Counted from the stretch's first letter, positions 1-8,179 are shown. The stretch is DNA of 41,197 nt from Fibrobacterales bacterium Fibro_02 (GCA_001603905.1 LVAE01000010.1:1-41197), one strand, 5' to 3'. Notes: a model not told the origin generated them from the letters alone. Numbers and translations are program-made.

Positions 1-746
1 GCGCAGAAGGAGTCGCCGGTATGCACGCCCACCGGGTCGATGTTTTCGATGAAGCAGATGGCGATCATCTGGTTCTTGGAATCGCGCACGACTTCGACTT
101 CCAGCTCTTCCCAACCGAGAATGGATTCTTCGATGAGGCACTGGTGCGTCATGGAGAGTTCAAGACCGTTACTGCAAATGGTGCGGAGTTCTTCCACGTT
201 GTAGCAGAAACCGCCGCCTGCACCGCCCATGGTGTATGCCGGGCGAACGACGACCGGGTAGCCGATTTCGGCCACGATCTTTTCGGCTTCTTCCACGGAA
301 TGGCAAATGCCGGAACGCGGGGTGTCGATGCCGAGCTTCTGCATGGTTTCCTTGAAGATTTCACGGTCTTCGCCGCGTTCGATAGCGTCGAGGTTCACAC
401 CGATGACCTTCACGCCGTACTTGTCCAGCACGCCAGCCTTGCTCAGAGCAGAAGCGAGGTTCAGGCCGGTCTGACCGCCCAAGTTCGGGAGGAGGGCCTG
501 CGGGCGTTCCTTTTCGATAATCTGGGTGAGGCGGGCGACGTTCAGCGGTTCGATGTAGGTGGCATCGGCCATGACCGGGTCGGTCATGATGGTAGCCGGG
601 TTGGAGTTCACGAGCACGATCTTGTAACCCTGTTCGCGCAGGGCCTTGCAAGCCTGGGTGCCGGAATAGTCGAATTCGCAAGCCTGACCGATCACGATCG
701 GGCCAGAACCGATGATAAGGACTTTGTCGATGCCTTCAATCTTCAT
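1..746 (-). CDS. carB: Carbamoyl-phosphate synthase large subunit, N-terminal part (runs off the window)
   Basis: CarB makes carbamoyl phosphate from ammonia (released from glutamine by CarA), bicarbonate and two ATP, feeding pyrimidine and arginine synthesis in the cytoplasm. About 248 N-terminal residues are visible. They begin with the typical [16 protein letters not shown] nucleotide-binding start, followed by [16 protein letters not shown], a [11 protein letters not shown] segment, a GGQTGLNLA loop and an ATP-grasp glycine loop ([12 protein letters not shown]). The usual protein is about 1070 residues, so over 800 residues lie beyond the left edge. The ATG at 746 is preceded by an AACGGAG ribosome site. 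No carA is present beside it. A long leader of about 200 nt separates it from the TATATTTG promoter element at 950-957, so leader control is possible. Confidence 0.97.
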   Translation of the reverse strand, partial: MKIEGIDKVLIIGSGPIVIGQACEFDYSGTQACKALREQGYKIVLVNSNPATIMTDPVMADATYIEPLNVARLTQIIEKERPQALLPNLGGQTGLNLASALSKAGVLDKYGVKVIGVNLDAIERGEDREIFKETMQKLGIDTPRSGICHSVEEAEKIVAEIGYPVVVRPAYTMGGAGGGFCYNVEELRTICSNGLELSMTHQCLIEESILGWEELEVEVVRDSKNQMIAICFIENIDPVGVHTGDSFC

Positions 747-764
747 TTTTTATCTCCGTTGATA

Positions 765-914
765 CTAATTATTAAATCCTAAAAAAAACGCTGAACTAAA
801 AAGTCCAGCAAAATCAGAAAAATTATCAACCTTGGAAAAACCCGTTGCAGTTGCACAGTGGATTGCGCAGGTCTCGCAGCTCTGGGGCTTCGACATTGCA
901 AGATTTTTGTTCAT
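765..914 (-). CDS. Possible 49-residue leader ORF upstream of carB
   Basis: A short open frame sits inside the carB leader. Its ATG at 914 follows AGGAAG at a spacing suitable for initiation, and its stop lies 18 nt before the carB start. The peptide has three cysteines close together (SCETCAIHC) and a phenylalanine-rich tail. I do not recognise it. It could be a regulatory leader peptide or a chance frame: no pyrimidine- or arginine-related codon run is visible, and no clear attenuator terminator was seen. Confidence 0.25.
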   Translation of the reverse strand: MNKNLAMSKPQSCETCAIHCATATGFSKVDNFSDFAGLFSSAFFLGFNN

Positions 915-949
915 CTTCCTGTCTAATTCGCTCAAGGTTTAAACTTGCG

Positions 950-957
950 CAAATATA
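950..957 (-). promoter_or_regulatory. Promoter -7-like element of carB
   Basis: On the minus strand this reads TATATTTG, matching the Bacteroidota-type -7 consensus TAnnTTTG that recurs before many genes in this window. Transcription starting about 7 nt downstream would give a carB leader of roughly 200 nt. Confidence 0.5.
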
Positions 958-1013
958 GACAAATATTGTAAATCTTTCAATGTCTTATACTAAAATATGT
1001 AAAAAAACAGTCG

Positions 1014-1187
1014 TTACGGTTCCACTCCGTCCGTCAGGACGTCATCCGTTTTTTCGACCTTGCAATTCACGGATTCCGGATCCTTGGTGCATTCGTCGTC
1101 ATCGGAGCCGGTGCTGGAGCTACCACAACCGATTGCCGCCATCACAAAAGCGGAAAGGCAAAGCATTCCCAAAAACTTACGAATCAT
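1014..1187 (-). CDS. Small lipoprotein, 57 residues
   Basis: A short gene whose product starts MIRKFLGMLCLSAFVMAAIG and has a lipobox ending at Cys21 (AAIGC). A serine/glycine/aspartate linker follows, then the motif ECTKDPESVNC and an acidic tail. A GAGGGAT ribosome site precedes the ATG at 1187. The protein is predicted to be lipidated and exported, with a tiny mature part. The ECxxDPxxxNC motif also occurs after the lipobox of the histidine-phosphatase lipoprotein at 22969-24072 (ECVADPNLPNC), so it looks like a reusable disulfide-forming linker in this organism. Function unknown. It stands alone between carB and HU, with a TATATTA element about 45 nt upstream as possible promoter. Confidence 0.72.
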   Translation of the reverse strand: MIRKFLGMLCLSAFVMAAIGCGSSSTGSDDDECTKDPESVNCKVEKTDDVLTDGVEP

Positions 1188-1258
1188 ATCATCCCTCTCT
1201 AATTAGTTGACATTCAACACTTTACAAGAGTAATATAGTAAAAAGGCGAGTGCTGCGG

Positions 1259-1315
1259 CAAAGCATTTATGCTTTGTCATAGCCGAGCCGAACAATATGC
1301 GCTCTGCAAGAGCGC
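1259..1315. repeat. Pair of intergenic hairpins
   Basis: Two perfect stems stand side by side: CAAAGCAT / ATGCTTTG (1259-1276, 2-nt loop) and GCGCTC / GAGCGC (1299-1315). Neither is followed by a T-run, so they are not simple terminators. They resemble a dispersed palindromic intergenic element. The rest of 1188-1412 shows no gene that I can support. Confidence 0.45.
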
Positions 1316-1412
1316 CATATAGGTAAAAGTTGACAGAACTTAGAGCTTAGAATTTTGCACATCAAGCCTGTCAAACGGACTCAGGACACAACATATCAGT
1401 TCTGAAATAAAT

Positions 1413-1440
1413 AAAAAACACCCGGGAGTATTCCCAGGTG
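1413..1440 (-). terminator. Rho-independent terminator of the HU gene
   Basis: On the minus strand the stem is CACCTGGGA / TCCCGGGTG with a 4-nt loop (ATAC), one G-U pair and otherwise perfect, followed by TTTTTT. It lies 23 nt past the HU stop codon. Confidence 0.9.
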
Positions 1441-1463
1441 CAAGCAAATCGCTTAAAAACCAA

Positions 1464-1763
1464 TTACTTCTTGATCTTGGTCTTCTTAGCGGTTTCCTTG
1501 AGGCCAGCGCCGACCTTGAAGGAAACAGTCTTGGAAGCCTTGATCTTAATCTTTTCACCGGTGAGCGGGTTGCGGCCTTCGCGAGCAGCACGTTCCTTAA
1601 CAGAGAAAGTACCGAAACCGATCAACTGAACGAGGCCGTCCTTCTTGATACCGGCGGTGATGCCGTCGAGCACAGCGTCAACTGCGCGAGCAGCAGCAGC
1701 CTTGGATTCAATGCCTGCTTCCTTGTTAGCGAGGATGGCTTCGATGAGATCTTGCTTATTCAT
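1464..1763 (-). CDS. hup: HU family DNA-binding protein
   Basis: A nucleoid-associated histone-like protein that bends DNA as a dimer. The 99 residues start MNKQDLIEAILANKEAGIES and contain the HU/IHF signature around GFGTFSVKERAAREGRNPLTGEKIKIKAS, with the conserved RNP at the tip of the DNA-binding arm. A lysine-rich tail (KETAKKTKIKK) extends slightly past the usual 90 residues. A strong AAGGAG ribosome site precedes the ATG at 1763, and a clear terminator follows. It is monocistronic. HU rather than IHF is favoured because of the homodimer-type sequence and the isolated gene, but the sequence alone does not fully settle this. Confidence 0.95.
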   Translation of the reverse strand: MNKQDLIEAILANKEAGIESKAAAARAVDAVLDGITAGIKKDGLVQLIGFGTFSVKERAAREGRNPLTGEKIKIKASKTVSFKVGAGLKETAKKTKIKK

Positions 1764-1866
1764 TTTTTACTCCTTGAGTAGGTTAAGAATTTTATGATGA
1801 TATTATACTTTTTTTTTTGCGTCGTGGCACATTTTTTTTGAAAATTTTTTGAAAAACCCTATAAAA

Positions 1867-2997
1867 TCAGGCCTCAGGCGGTGGTTCGACATCCGACTCC
1901 ACGATAGCATCCGCTTTCTTCTGGATTTTTTCAATATAAACGAGGCACAGGCAAGTAAAGGGAATCGCGACAATCAGGCCCAAAAATCCGAGGAGTTTGC
2001 CCCAAATAGAAAGGGACAGGAGTATGCCCACCGGAGGCAAATTCATGGACGACCCCACAATTTTGGGCACCAGAATCATATCCTGAATCAGTTGCACCAC
2101 CAGATAAATCACCAGAACAATGATGGCCACTTCCCAAAACGGCATCCCCTTTTCCAAAGCGTAGACCACCGCCAACAGCAACGCCAACGGAATCGTCGTG
2201 AGCTGCAAGTAAGGGATCATATTCAGGGCGCCCGAGAAAAGGCCAAAGGCAACCCCCATAGGCAGTCCGATGACGCCGAAGCCGATTGCATACAAAATAC
2301 CTACCGAAAGAGCCACAAACGACTGCGCACGGAAATAACTGCCCATGAAACGGTCCATTTCCATCGCGAACTCCGAAGCTCTCTGCCTATACCTTGTCGG
2401 GAACAGATTCTTGACCCCCTTACGAAGTTTCGGCATATCAAGCATAATGAACACGAGATACATAAAGATGAGGCCCACGCCCGACAGCCACATTACCAAG
2501 CTGGAAGTCTTCGTCACCACGCCCCAGGCACTCGGCAGGACCTTCCCCGCCACGGACTGTGCCGCATTCCAGAAATCAAGGCTCTGCATCGCCACCGCGA
2601 CCTTGTCCCAAGAAATCAGGGACTTGAATTCCCGCCACAAGTCCTGAGGAACAAAGGCTGAAAGACGTTCCATCCAAGTTGAATCACTGAACAATTTCTG
2701 GATAAGCACCCCTAAATGTCGAACTTCACCGACCACCATCGGGATAAAAATCCACATTGCCCCGCCGATTACCAGCACTATCATCGAAATAACAATTGCC
2801 ACGGCGACGACACGGTACTTTACTTTATTTTGAATTTTACATACAAGCGGATCAAAGATATAGGCCACCAAAAAGGCCGCAAAAAACGGCGCGAGTACCG
2901 CGCTCAGGTAATTCAGTATCCAAAGCAGGATACCAATTCCCGTCGCCATAAAAAGGAGCCGCATGACACGGTCAATCGTCCAAATACGTTTAATCAT
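1867..2997 (-). CDS. AI-2E family (PerM-like) membrane transporter
   Basis: A polytopic inner-membrane protein of 376 residues, the usual size for the AI-2E/PerM (former UPF0118) family. It has an N-terminal pair of membrane segments (about residues 10-50), one near 60-90, an amphipathic region near 90-160, and a hydrophobic C-terminal half. That half includes family-like stretches such as VGVIGLPMGVAFGLFSGALNMIPY and IWGKLLGFLGLIVAIPF. Family members have been linked to autoinducer-2 export or sodium/proton antiport; the substrate here cannot be told. It is the last gene of a four-gene operon: its ATG overlaps the TGA of the half-AraC gene by 4 nt, so translation is probably coupled. Confidence 0.85.
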   Translation of the reverse strand: MIKRIWTIDRVMRLLFMATGIGILLWILNYLSAVLAPFFAAFLVAYIFDPLVCKIQNKVKYRVVAVAIVISMIVLVIGGAMWIFIPMVVGEVRHLGVLIQKLFSDSTWMERLSAFVPQDLWREFKSLISWDKVAVAMQSLDFWNAAQSVAGKVLPSAWGVVTKTSSLVMWLSGVGLIFMYLVFIMLDMPKLRKGVKNLFPTRYRQRASEFAMEMDRFMGSYFRAQSFVALSVGILYAIGFGVIGLPMGVAFGLFSGALNMIPYLQLTTIPLALLLAVVYALEKGMPFWEVAIIVLVIYLVVQLIQDMILVPKIVGSSMNLPPVGILLSLSIWGKLLGFLGLIVAIPFTCLCLVYIEKIQKKADAIVESDVEPPPEA

Positions 2998-3914
2998 TTT
3001 TGATTCCTATAGTCTAAGGGCTTTACTCCGTAGATTCGGACAAAGTCTTTTTCAAAAGACGACGGACTTCCCGCCCCGACCGCAATCGCAATTTCGGCCA
3101 CCGAGCGGTCCGACTCCCTCAAAAGTTTTGCCGCCGAGGCCATACGGGACTTCAGGTTCTCCTCTTTTTTCATCCGTTTTTTCACGGACCATTCCGAGCC
3201 GCGAACGGCTAGAGCGACTACACCCGCATACACAGCGGCAATTACCGCCAAAGCGACATACATCAGCGCCTTGAACGTCCGGTTTTCGCCCCACAACTTT
3301 ATAGAGCGTACCGTAATTTCGTCCGGGATGCCAAGCATCGTTCCTTCGCCATTCGTAATTTCAAACAACATTCCGCGGTTCATGTAACGCAGGCCGTCAT
3401 CCTTTTCGAGCCCCTGCATGGCAAGCCACCATTCGGGAACCTTGAAGTCCAGCATCGACACGGCAACTCCGTTCTTGCGGACCTGCACCTGAGAAACCAT
3501 CGGTCGGTAACTCCGGTAATCGTTTTTCTGGCTATAGACGGGATCGTCGTTTAAAATCTTGACTCCAATTTTTCTCATGCGATCCGTTTCCGCATCGATG
3601 ATCAAGGAATCATAATCCGAAAAATCAAAATATCCTGACGCCGGGCGATTGTGGATCGAAAGCAAGTTCACGCCCATGCCAGCATAGGGATACGCCATAC
3701 CGGACCGGATATTGACACGGGCCGAAATCACAGAATCCGACTGAGAAAGTTCCACCGTCGAAAAACCGCCGACTGCAGAATCCGTCACCGGATAGACCTG
3801 GTAGGTTCCGCCCGGAAACAGCACCTGTTCCGTAGACCTGAAAGTAACAAACAAGGCTACCCATAACGCAATCAAAACGACAAGCGCCGCAGAGGCTAGG
3901 ACGATTCTTTTCAT
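2994..3914 (-). CDS. Membrane-anchored sensor with a C-terminal half AraC-type helix-turn-helix
   Basis: A 306-residue protein with an N-terminal membrane segment (about residues 4-24), a periplasmic beta-rich domain (about 30-210), a second membrane segment (about 216-238) and a short cytoplasmic tail. The tail contains only the second helix-turn-helix of an AraC/XylS domain: SVAEIAIAVGAGSPSSFEKDF followed by RIYGVKPLDYR. Full AraC domains have two such motifs over about 100 residues; here about 60 residues remain. The periplasmic part resembles the preceding gene product in layout. The likely role is a one-component membrane-bound transcription regulator sensing an extracytoplasmic ligand. 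It overlaps both neighbours by ATGA. Function and target genes are inferred. Confidence 0.7.
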   Translation of the reverse strand: MKRIVLASAALVVLIALWVALFVTFRSTEQVLFPGGTYQVYPVTDSAVGGFSTVELSQSDSVISARVNIRSGMAYPYAGMGVNLLSIHNRPASGYFDFSDYDSLIIDAETDRMRKIGVKILNDDPVYSQKNDYRSYRPMVSQVQVRKNGVAVSMLDFKVPEWWLAMQGLEKDDGLRYMNRGMLFEITNGEGTMLGIPDEITVRSIKLWGENRTFKALMYVALAVIAAVYAGVVALAVRGSEWSVKKRMKKEENLKSRMASAAKLLRESDRSVAEIAIAVGAGSPSSFEKDFVRIYGVKPLDYRNQK

Positions 3915-4660
3915 GCGTCAGATTCCGTCTTCTGGGTTTCGTTTTCTTTGTTGTAGGAATGAGTCCGACCGATAGCCACAATCATAAGGCCGAGCATAAT
4001 GAACATCACAACGCCAAACGAAAAATTACTGAGACCCTTGACTGCAATTTCATGGACTTTCAGTGAGAATTTCTTTCCGCGAGGATGATTCCAGCCGGGA
4101 GCGATTTCTATGCGAGCCACCGTTTCTTGATGACGGTCGATCAAGGAGGGATCCACGTGTTCGTCATTGAACCAGAATTCCGGCGTGTAGAACTGTTCCA
4201 TCGGAATAGAGATTCTCTGGCGACCGGCCACAAGCGGGATTTCCTTCATCAACAGACGGAAGGTTCGTGCCTTCAAGGTATCCGTGACATCCGGATCATA
4301 TGTCCATATTTTCATAAGGACCTCATCGGTTCCTTCGGCGTACAGGTCTAGGATGACGGAATCGACAAATGTCCAGTCGCGATACCGTTCTTCGCCATTT
4401 TCGCGCAGGTCTATCACAAAGCCACACCAGGCAGACTGACCTTCTTCGCCCCCTAGGGTACAGCTGAACGAAAGCGAGGAGTCCGCCTGCGTAAAAGCCA
4501 CCTGGGAAGAACCACCGTCGTAGGTGTCGTCGTACGCAACGACAGACGCATCCCCATGCAACGGGAACACCGAATCAATAAAGTAACGACTCGGCATCGC
4601 AAAATAGCCAATAATTACCGCGACTGCGATTGCGATGATTGTAATATAGGTTTTAGTCAT
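3911..4660 (-). CDS. Membrane protein with periplasmic beta-rich domain, paralogous in layout to the half-AraC sensor
   Basis: A 249-residue protein starting MTKTYITIIAIAVAVIIGYF. The ATG at 4660 is chosen because it overlaps the end of the preceding gene by 8 nt and begins directly with a membrane segment. A periplasmic domain (about 30-200) contains FVDSVILDLYAEGTDEVLMKIW and an IEIAPGWNHPRGKKFSLKVHEI stretch, reminiscent of a carbohydrate-binding jelly-roll fold. A second membrane segment (about 212-230) is followed by a charged tail. It has the same order of parts as its downstream neighbour but lacks the DNA-binding tail, so it may be a partner or co-receptor for it. No family is recognised with certainty. 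Confidence 0.65.
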   Translation of the reverse strand: MTKTYITIIAIAVAVIIGYFAMPSRYFIDSVFPLHGDASVVAYDDTYDGGSSQVAFTQADSSLSFSCTLGGEEGQSAWCGFVIDLRENGEERYRDWTFVDSVILDLYAEGTDEVLMKIWTYDPDVTDTLKARTFRLLMKEIPLVAGRQRISIPMEQFYTPEFWFNDEHVDPSLIDRHQETVARIEIAPGWNHPRGKKFSLKVHEIAVKGLSNFSFGVVMFIMLGLMIVAIGRTHSYNKENETQKTESDA

Positions 4661-5174
4661 TTGAACTTTCGGGTTCCAAAATAGGCTTGAGATGAAGACT
4701 ATACTGCACCAAGTCCAACGGATCTTCGTCAGGCATCTTCTCGCCAAAGAATCGGTTTACCAGGGCATCGAGCAAGCGGATAAAGAAGAAATGATGCTTA
4801 CCCTCTTTCGCCGGTTGCTGGAACGGGTGTTCCAAAGTACGTTTTAAAAGCGTGATGGTCATGGAAGGCGGCATGTGGAACATCTTGCAGCAAGTGGTGA
4901 CTTTGCCGTCATAACCGTAATCCGGGAGTTTTCCTTGCACCAGAGGTTCGCCGTGATCAATGCAGCAAGGGTCTTCGCAAACGGGGTCCTGCACATTCTT
5001 GGCAAGGAGCGCCTTGAGCCAGAGCTCGCGGGACTTGTCAGTGAGGTCGCTGCGGAAGGCCATCGTCTGGTCGCACGGGAAAAACGTGGAATAGCACTTG
5101 GGGCAAATACGCAAGTCCAGATGCTGGAACTTGATCTGCGCCACCTCCGATTTGCAATAAGGGCAAGTATTCAT
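4653..5174 (-). CDS. Zinc-ribbon protein, 173 residues, unknown function
   Basis: Starts MNTCPYCKSEV and carries two N-terminal CxxC pairs (CPYC and CPKC, about residues 4-25), then CEDPCC and CCKMFHMP further on, so probable metal-binding sites. The C-terminal half is helical with FFIRLLDALVNRFFGEKM. The start at 5174 is preferred because the cysteine pair begins there and a TATATTC element lies 6 nt upstream, like the other apparently leaderless genes; no Shine-Dalgarno is seen. It is the first gene of the operon that runs down to the PerM-like gene, and it is divergent from the CnoX-like gene with 33 nt between the starts. Cytoplasmic; role unknown. Confidence 0.7.
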   Translation of the reverse strand: MNTCPYCKSEVAQIKFQHLDLRICPKCYSTFFPCDQTMAFRSDLTDKSRELWLKALLAKNVQDPVCEDPCCIDHGEPLVQGKLPDYGYDGKVTTCCKMFHMPPSMTITLLKRTLEHPFQQPAKEGKHHFFFIRLLDALVNRFFGEKMPDEDPLDLVQYSLHLKPILEPESSND

Positions 5175-5180
5175 ATGATT

Positions 5181-5187
5181 GAATATA
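5181..5187 (-). promoter_or_regulatory. Promoter element (TATATTC) of the zinc-ribbon operon
   Basis: On the minus strand TATATTC ends 6 nt before the ATG at 5174. This spacing would place the transcript start at or next to the start codon. Confidence 0.45.
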
Positions 5188-5195
5188 GTTATTTC

Positions 5196-5202
5196 TATAT
5201 TT
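5196..5202 (+). promoter_or_regulatory. Promoter element (TATATTT) of the CnoX-like gene
   Basis: TATATTT ends 5 nt before the ATG at 5208 and no Shine-Dalgarno lies between, suggesting a leaderless mRNA. It is back to back with the promoter of the divergent zinc-ribbon operon. Confidence 0.5.
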
Positions 5203-5207
5203 AGAGT

Positions 5208-6032
5208 ATGGCTAAAGTAGTACAGATTACCGCTGAAAATTTTGAAACCGAGGTCGCTCAGGCCTCCGAAAACCGCGCCGTAGCGGTGCTTTTCTCTTCT
5301 GCAGAGTACCCCGACTGCGCACCGTATTCCCAACTGTTGGGATCTCTTTCCACCAGCATGGACTTTACGCTCGGTGTCGTGAGCTGCGACGAACGCGAAA
5401 ACATGCAGCTGATCCAGGCGTTCCGCGTGCGCTCGGTGCCCGAAGTTCACATTGTCGACAAGGGCCAGATTGCAGACGTCATCCAGGGCGTGTTGCCCGA
5501 AGCAGACCTCAAGAAGCGTCTTGAAAAATTCTTCGTTTCGGACGAAGCACGCTTCCAGATGGCCTTGGAAGATGCCATCGCCCAAAAGAATTTTGACCAG
5601 GCACTCCCGATGCTCGACGAAGCGCTCGCCAAGACCCCCGACGACAAGAAGCTGCAGCTCTTGTGGGCCAAGGCAAGCCTCGGCATGGGCGACACCGAAA
5701 AGGCGAAGGAAGTTCTTGCCAAATTCACCGAAGCCGACGACCAGTACCGCGAAGCAAAATCGCTACTGGAACTGCTGGACTTCCACGCCGAAGCCGCCAA
5801 GAAAGACGTTCAAGGTAAAGAAGCAATCGTGTACCACGAAGCATGCAAGCTCGCTTGCGCCGAAGATTTTGAAAGTGCCTTGCAGGCGTTCCTGAACCTG
5901 TACGTAGAAGCCCCTGAATGGAACGACGGTGCCGCGAAGAAGGCGATGCTTACTTTGTTCGGAGTACTCGGTCCGAAGCACGAACTCACGTGGAAGTACC
6001 GTGCCAAACTCAACACGATGATGTTTATCTAA
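5208..6032 (+). CDS. CnoX/YbbN-like thioredoxin-fold and TPR protein
   Basis: The 274-residue protein has a thioredoxin-fold domain (about residues 1-110; VAVLFSSAEYPDCAPYSQLL, then the cis-proline region VRSVPEVHIV) joined to TPR-like helices (about 115-270). This is the architecture of CnoX (YbbN), a holdase that hands chlorine-damaged or unfolding proteins to DnaK and GroEL. The usual CxxC is reduced to one cysteine (YPDC), so it is unlikely to be an active disulfide reductase, as in other CnoX-type proteins. Its stop codon overlaps the dusA start (TAATG), so the two are co-translated. The exact chaperone role is inferred from family layout. Confidence 0.75.
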   Translation: MAKVVQITAENFETEVAQASENRAVAVLFSSAEYPDCAPYSQLLGSLSTSMDFTLGVVSCDERENMQLIQAFRVRSVPEVHIVDKGQIADVIQGVLPEADLKKRLEKFFVSDEARFQMALEDAIAQKNFDQALPMLDEALAKTPDDKKLQLLWAKASLGMGDTEKAKEVLAKFTEADDQYREAKSLLELLDFHAEAAKKDVQGKEAIVYHEACKLACAEDFESALQAFLNLYVEAPEWNDGAAKKAMLTLFGVLGPKHELTWKYRAKLNTMMFI

Positions 6033-7015
6033 TGAATATCGACTTTAACCGCAGACTTTCGATTGCCCCGATGCTTGACTGCACCGACCGTCACGAACGG
6101 TATTTTTTGCGGTTATTGTCGAAGCACATCCTGCTTTACAGCGAAATGGTCACGACCAATGCGCTGCTGCATACCGATCCGGACCAGTTCCTGCGCCATC
6201 AGGAATTCGAATACCCCGCGGTGCTGCAACTGGGTGGCTCTAATCCCGCCGATTTGGCCAAGTGCAGCAAGATGGTCGAGGAATCCGGTTTCCAGGAAGT
6301 CAACCTGAATTGCGGCTGCCCTTCGGACCGCGTGCAGAATGGCAACTTTGGCGCATGCCTCATGAAAGACAAGAACCTGGTCGCCGACTGCTTTAAGGCG
6401 ATGCAGGACGCCGTAAGCATTCCCGTGTCTATCAAGTGCCGCATCGGTGTCGACGAATTGGACTCCTGGGAATTTTTCCGCGACTTTATCGGCACCATCG
6501 CCGATGCGGGCTGCCGCGTATTCATTGTCCACGCCCGCAAGGCATGGCTTAAGGGCTTGAGCCCTAAAGAAAACCGCGAAGTACCTCCGCTAAACTACGA
6601 TACCGTACACCGACTCAAGGCAGAAATGCCGCAGCTGAACATTTCAATCAACGGCGGCATCAAGACACTCGACCAGACACTTGAACTGCTCCAGGATTTG
6701 GACGGCGTCATGGTGGGTCGCGAAGCCTACGAAAATCCGTGGTTCCTGCGCGATGCCGACGAGCGCATTTTTGGCGACAGCGAACCGCCGCGATTCTCGT
6801 TACGCAAGGAACTTCTCGAAGCCTACCTTCCCTATGTAGAGATGGAATCGGCCCGTGGCACCCCCGCCACGATTCTGGTGCGCCACATTTACGGCCTGTT
6901 TAACGGCAAGCCCGGCGCACGCAAGTTCCGCCAGTACCTCGGCGAAAATGCCCCCAAAACAAACAACCCCGCGGAAATGATCCGCAGGGCTATGGACTTG
7001 GTTACGGAACCTTAA
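6032..7015 (+). CDS. dusA: tRNA-dihydrouridine synthase A
   Basis: An FMN enzyme that reduces uridines to dihydrouridine in the tRNA D-loop. The 327 residues match the DusA subgroup closely: SIAPMLDCTDRHERYFLRLL at the start, YSEMVTTNALLH, the catalytic-cysteine segment LNCGCPSDRVQNGNFGACLM, the DusA hallmark HARKAWLKGLSPKENR, and INGGIK...VMVGREAYENP in the FMN phosphate site. The ATG at 6032 overlaps the stop of the CnoX-like gene; an in-frame upstream extension is part of that gene's shadow. It converges with the B12 lipoprotein gene 11 nt away, where a short stem GTTCTA / TAGAAC lies but no T-run. Confidence 0.96.
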   Translation: MNIDFNRRLSIAPMLDCTDRHERYFLRLLSKHILLYSEMVTTNALLHTDPDQFLRHQEFEYPAVLQLGGSNPADLAKCSKMVEESGFQEVNLNCGCPSDRVQNGNFGACLMKDKNLVADCFKAMQDAVSIPVSIKCRIGVDELDSWEFFRDFIGTIADAGCRVFIVHARKAWLKGLSPKENREVPPLNYDTVHRLKAEMPQLNISINGGIKTLDQTLELLQDLDGVMVGREAYENPWFLRDADERIFGDSEPPRFSLRKELLEAYLPYVEMESARGTPATILVRHIYGLFNGKPGARKFRQYLGENAPKTNNPAEMIRRAMDLVTEP

Positions 7016-7026
7016 GTTCTACTTGA

Positions 7027-8139
7027 TTAGAACAAAGCAATGCTATACGGAGCCTGGGCACCCTTAGGCTGTTCCAGAGCGGTGAGCTTGCCATCCTTAT
7101 AGAAATACACCTTTTCTTCGCCATAAGTATGGTCGCCCACATAGAGAACGCCATTCTTAACAGCCATCGTCTTCTGGGCATCAGCGATACCCTCAACCTT
7201 TTCAAAGGTCTTTTTCTCAAGGTCAATCTTTACAACCGGAGTGTTTCCCCAGCCTTTATAAATGGCGGCATAGGCAGTTTCTTCTTCAGCAACAAAGCCA
7301 TAGATACCGGCGCCAAGTTTTTCACCAGAGATAATCAGTTCGGACTTCTTGGCCTTAAGATCCACCTTTTCAACACCACGATTATCGTCGGCCTTACCAT
7401 CATATTCACCCAAAGAGGCTACATAAAGGTTGCCATTATACAAAGTCATTGCAGTCGGATTATTCGTCACAAGCTGAACTGTATCCTGAAGTTTGCCGGT
7501 TTCAGCATCGTAGATTGCCACGAGGCCTCTCGGATAGGTGAAATTGTATTCAGCATCAGCACTATAACGTACGAATAATGCGTAGAGTACACCTTTAGCA
7601 AGCTCGATATCGGCAACATAGGGAGATTTTTCTTCTTTAGAAGCGAATTCACCAGTCTTGATCGATTTCAGAACCTTGCCGTCCTTGGTGGAAATCAGCG
7701 CGAGAGAATCTGCATTTTGAAGAGCGACCCAAGCCTTTTCGCCATCAAAAGCCATATCAACCGGGTTCGCATTTGCAAATTTTTCCTGCCAAGCCACAAC
7801 CTTTTCTGCACCTTCTTCGATAAGTTCAGGATTGACCTTGGAAATATTATCTGTTCCGAGACCTTCCAAAACGTACACATCGGCACCATTTGTAATTACC
7901 TTCGAATCCTGATAGAACGAAAGGCTCTTTTCAGAAATCTTTCCATCCTTATCAATCCAGCGAAGTTCACCTTCCTGAACCTGATAATCACCGCCATCGA
8001 AAACAACACCGGCATAAGCCGAGGTTTCTTCGTCCGGGGCCTTCGTAGAAGAACTGGAATCATCACCGCAAGCTACGAGACCAAAGGCAAGGCCAGCAGC
8101 AGCAAGGGCTGCGAGAGATTGTTTTTTGATTTTATTCAT
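7027..8139 (-). CDS. Surface beta-propeller lipoprotein, probable B12-binding BtuG-like partner of BtuB
   Basis: 370 residues with a lipoprotein signal (lipobox LVAC, Cys24), a GDDSSSSTK linker, and repeated blade-like units such as VYVLEGLGTDNISKVNPE, AWVALQNADSLALISTKDGKV, GLVAIYDAETGKLQDTV and LYVASLGEYDG. This is the pattern of a YncE-type beta-propeller. It lies 40 nt downstream of a TonB receptor controlled by a cobalamin riboswitch. In Bacteroides, BtuG is a surface propeller lipoprotein that captures B12 and sits on BtuB, so by fold and context this is a likely functional analogue. That role is inferred; an orthology test was not possible. An AAGGAAAA ribosome site precedes the ATG at 8139. 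Confidence 0.75.
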   Translation of the reverse strand: MNKIKKQSLAALAAAGLAFGLVACGDDSSSSTKAPDEETSAYAGVVFDGGDYQVQEGELRWIDKDGKISEKSLSFYQDSKVITNGADVYVLEGLGTDNISKVNPELIEEGAEKVVAWQEKFANANPVDMAFDGEKAWVALQNADSLALISTKDGKVLKSIKTGEFASKEEKSPYVADIELAKGVLYALFVRYSADAEYNFTYPRGLVAIYDAETGKLQDTVQLVTNNPTAMTLYNGNLYVASLGEYDGKADDNRGVEKVDLKAKKSELIISGEKLGAGIYGFVAEEETAYAAIYKGWGNTPVVKIDLEKKTFEKVEGIADAQKTMAVKNGVLYVGDHTYGEEKVYFYKDGKLTALEQPKGAQAPYSIALF

Positions 8140-8179
8140 GTTTTTTCCTTTTCTGGCTTTACGCTTTTAAGCGCGGGGG

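Noticed and set aside
7010..7035. GTTCTA / TAGAAC stem between dusA and the B12 lipoprotein gene as a terminator
   Set aside because: It is only 6 bp and has no T-run on either strand.
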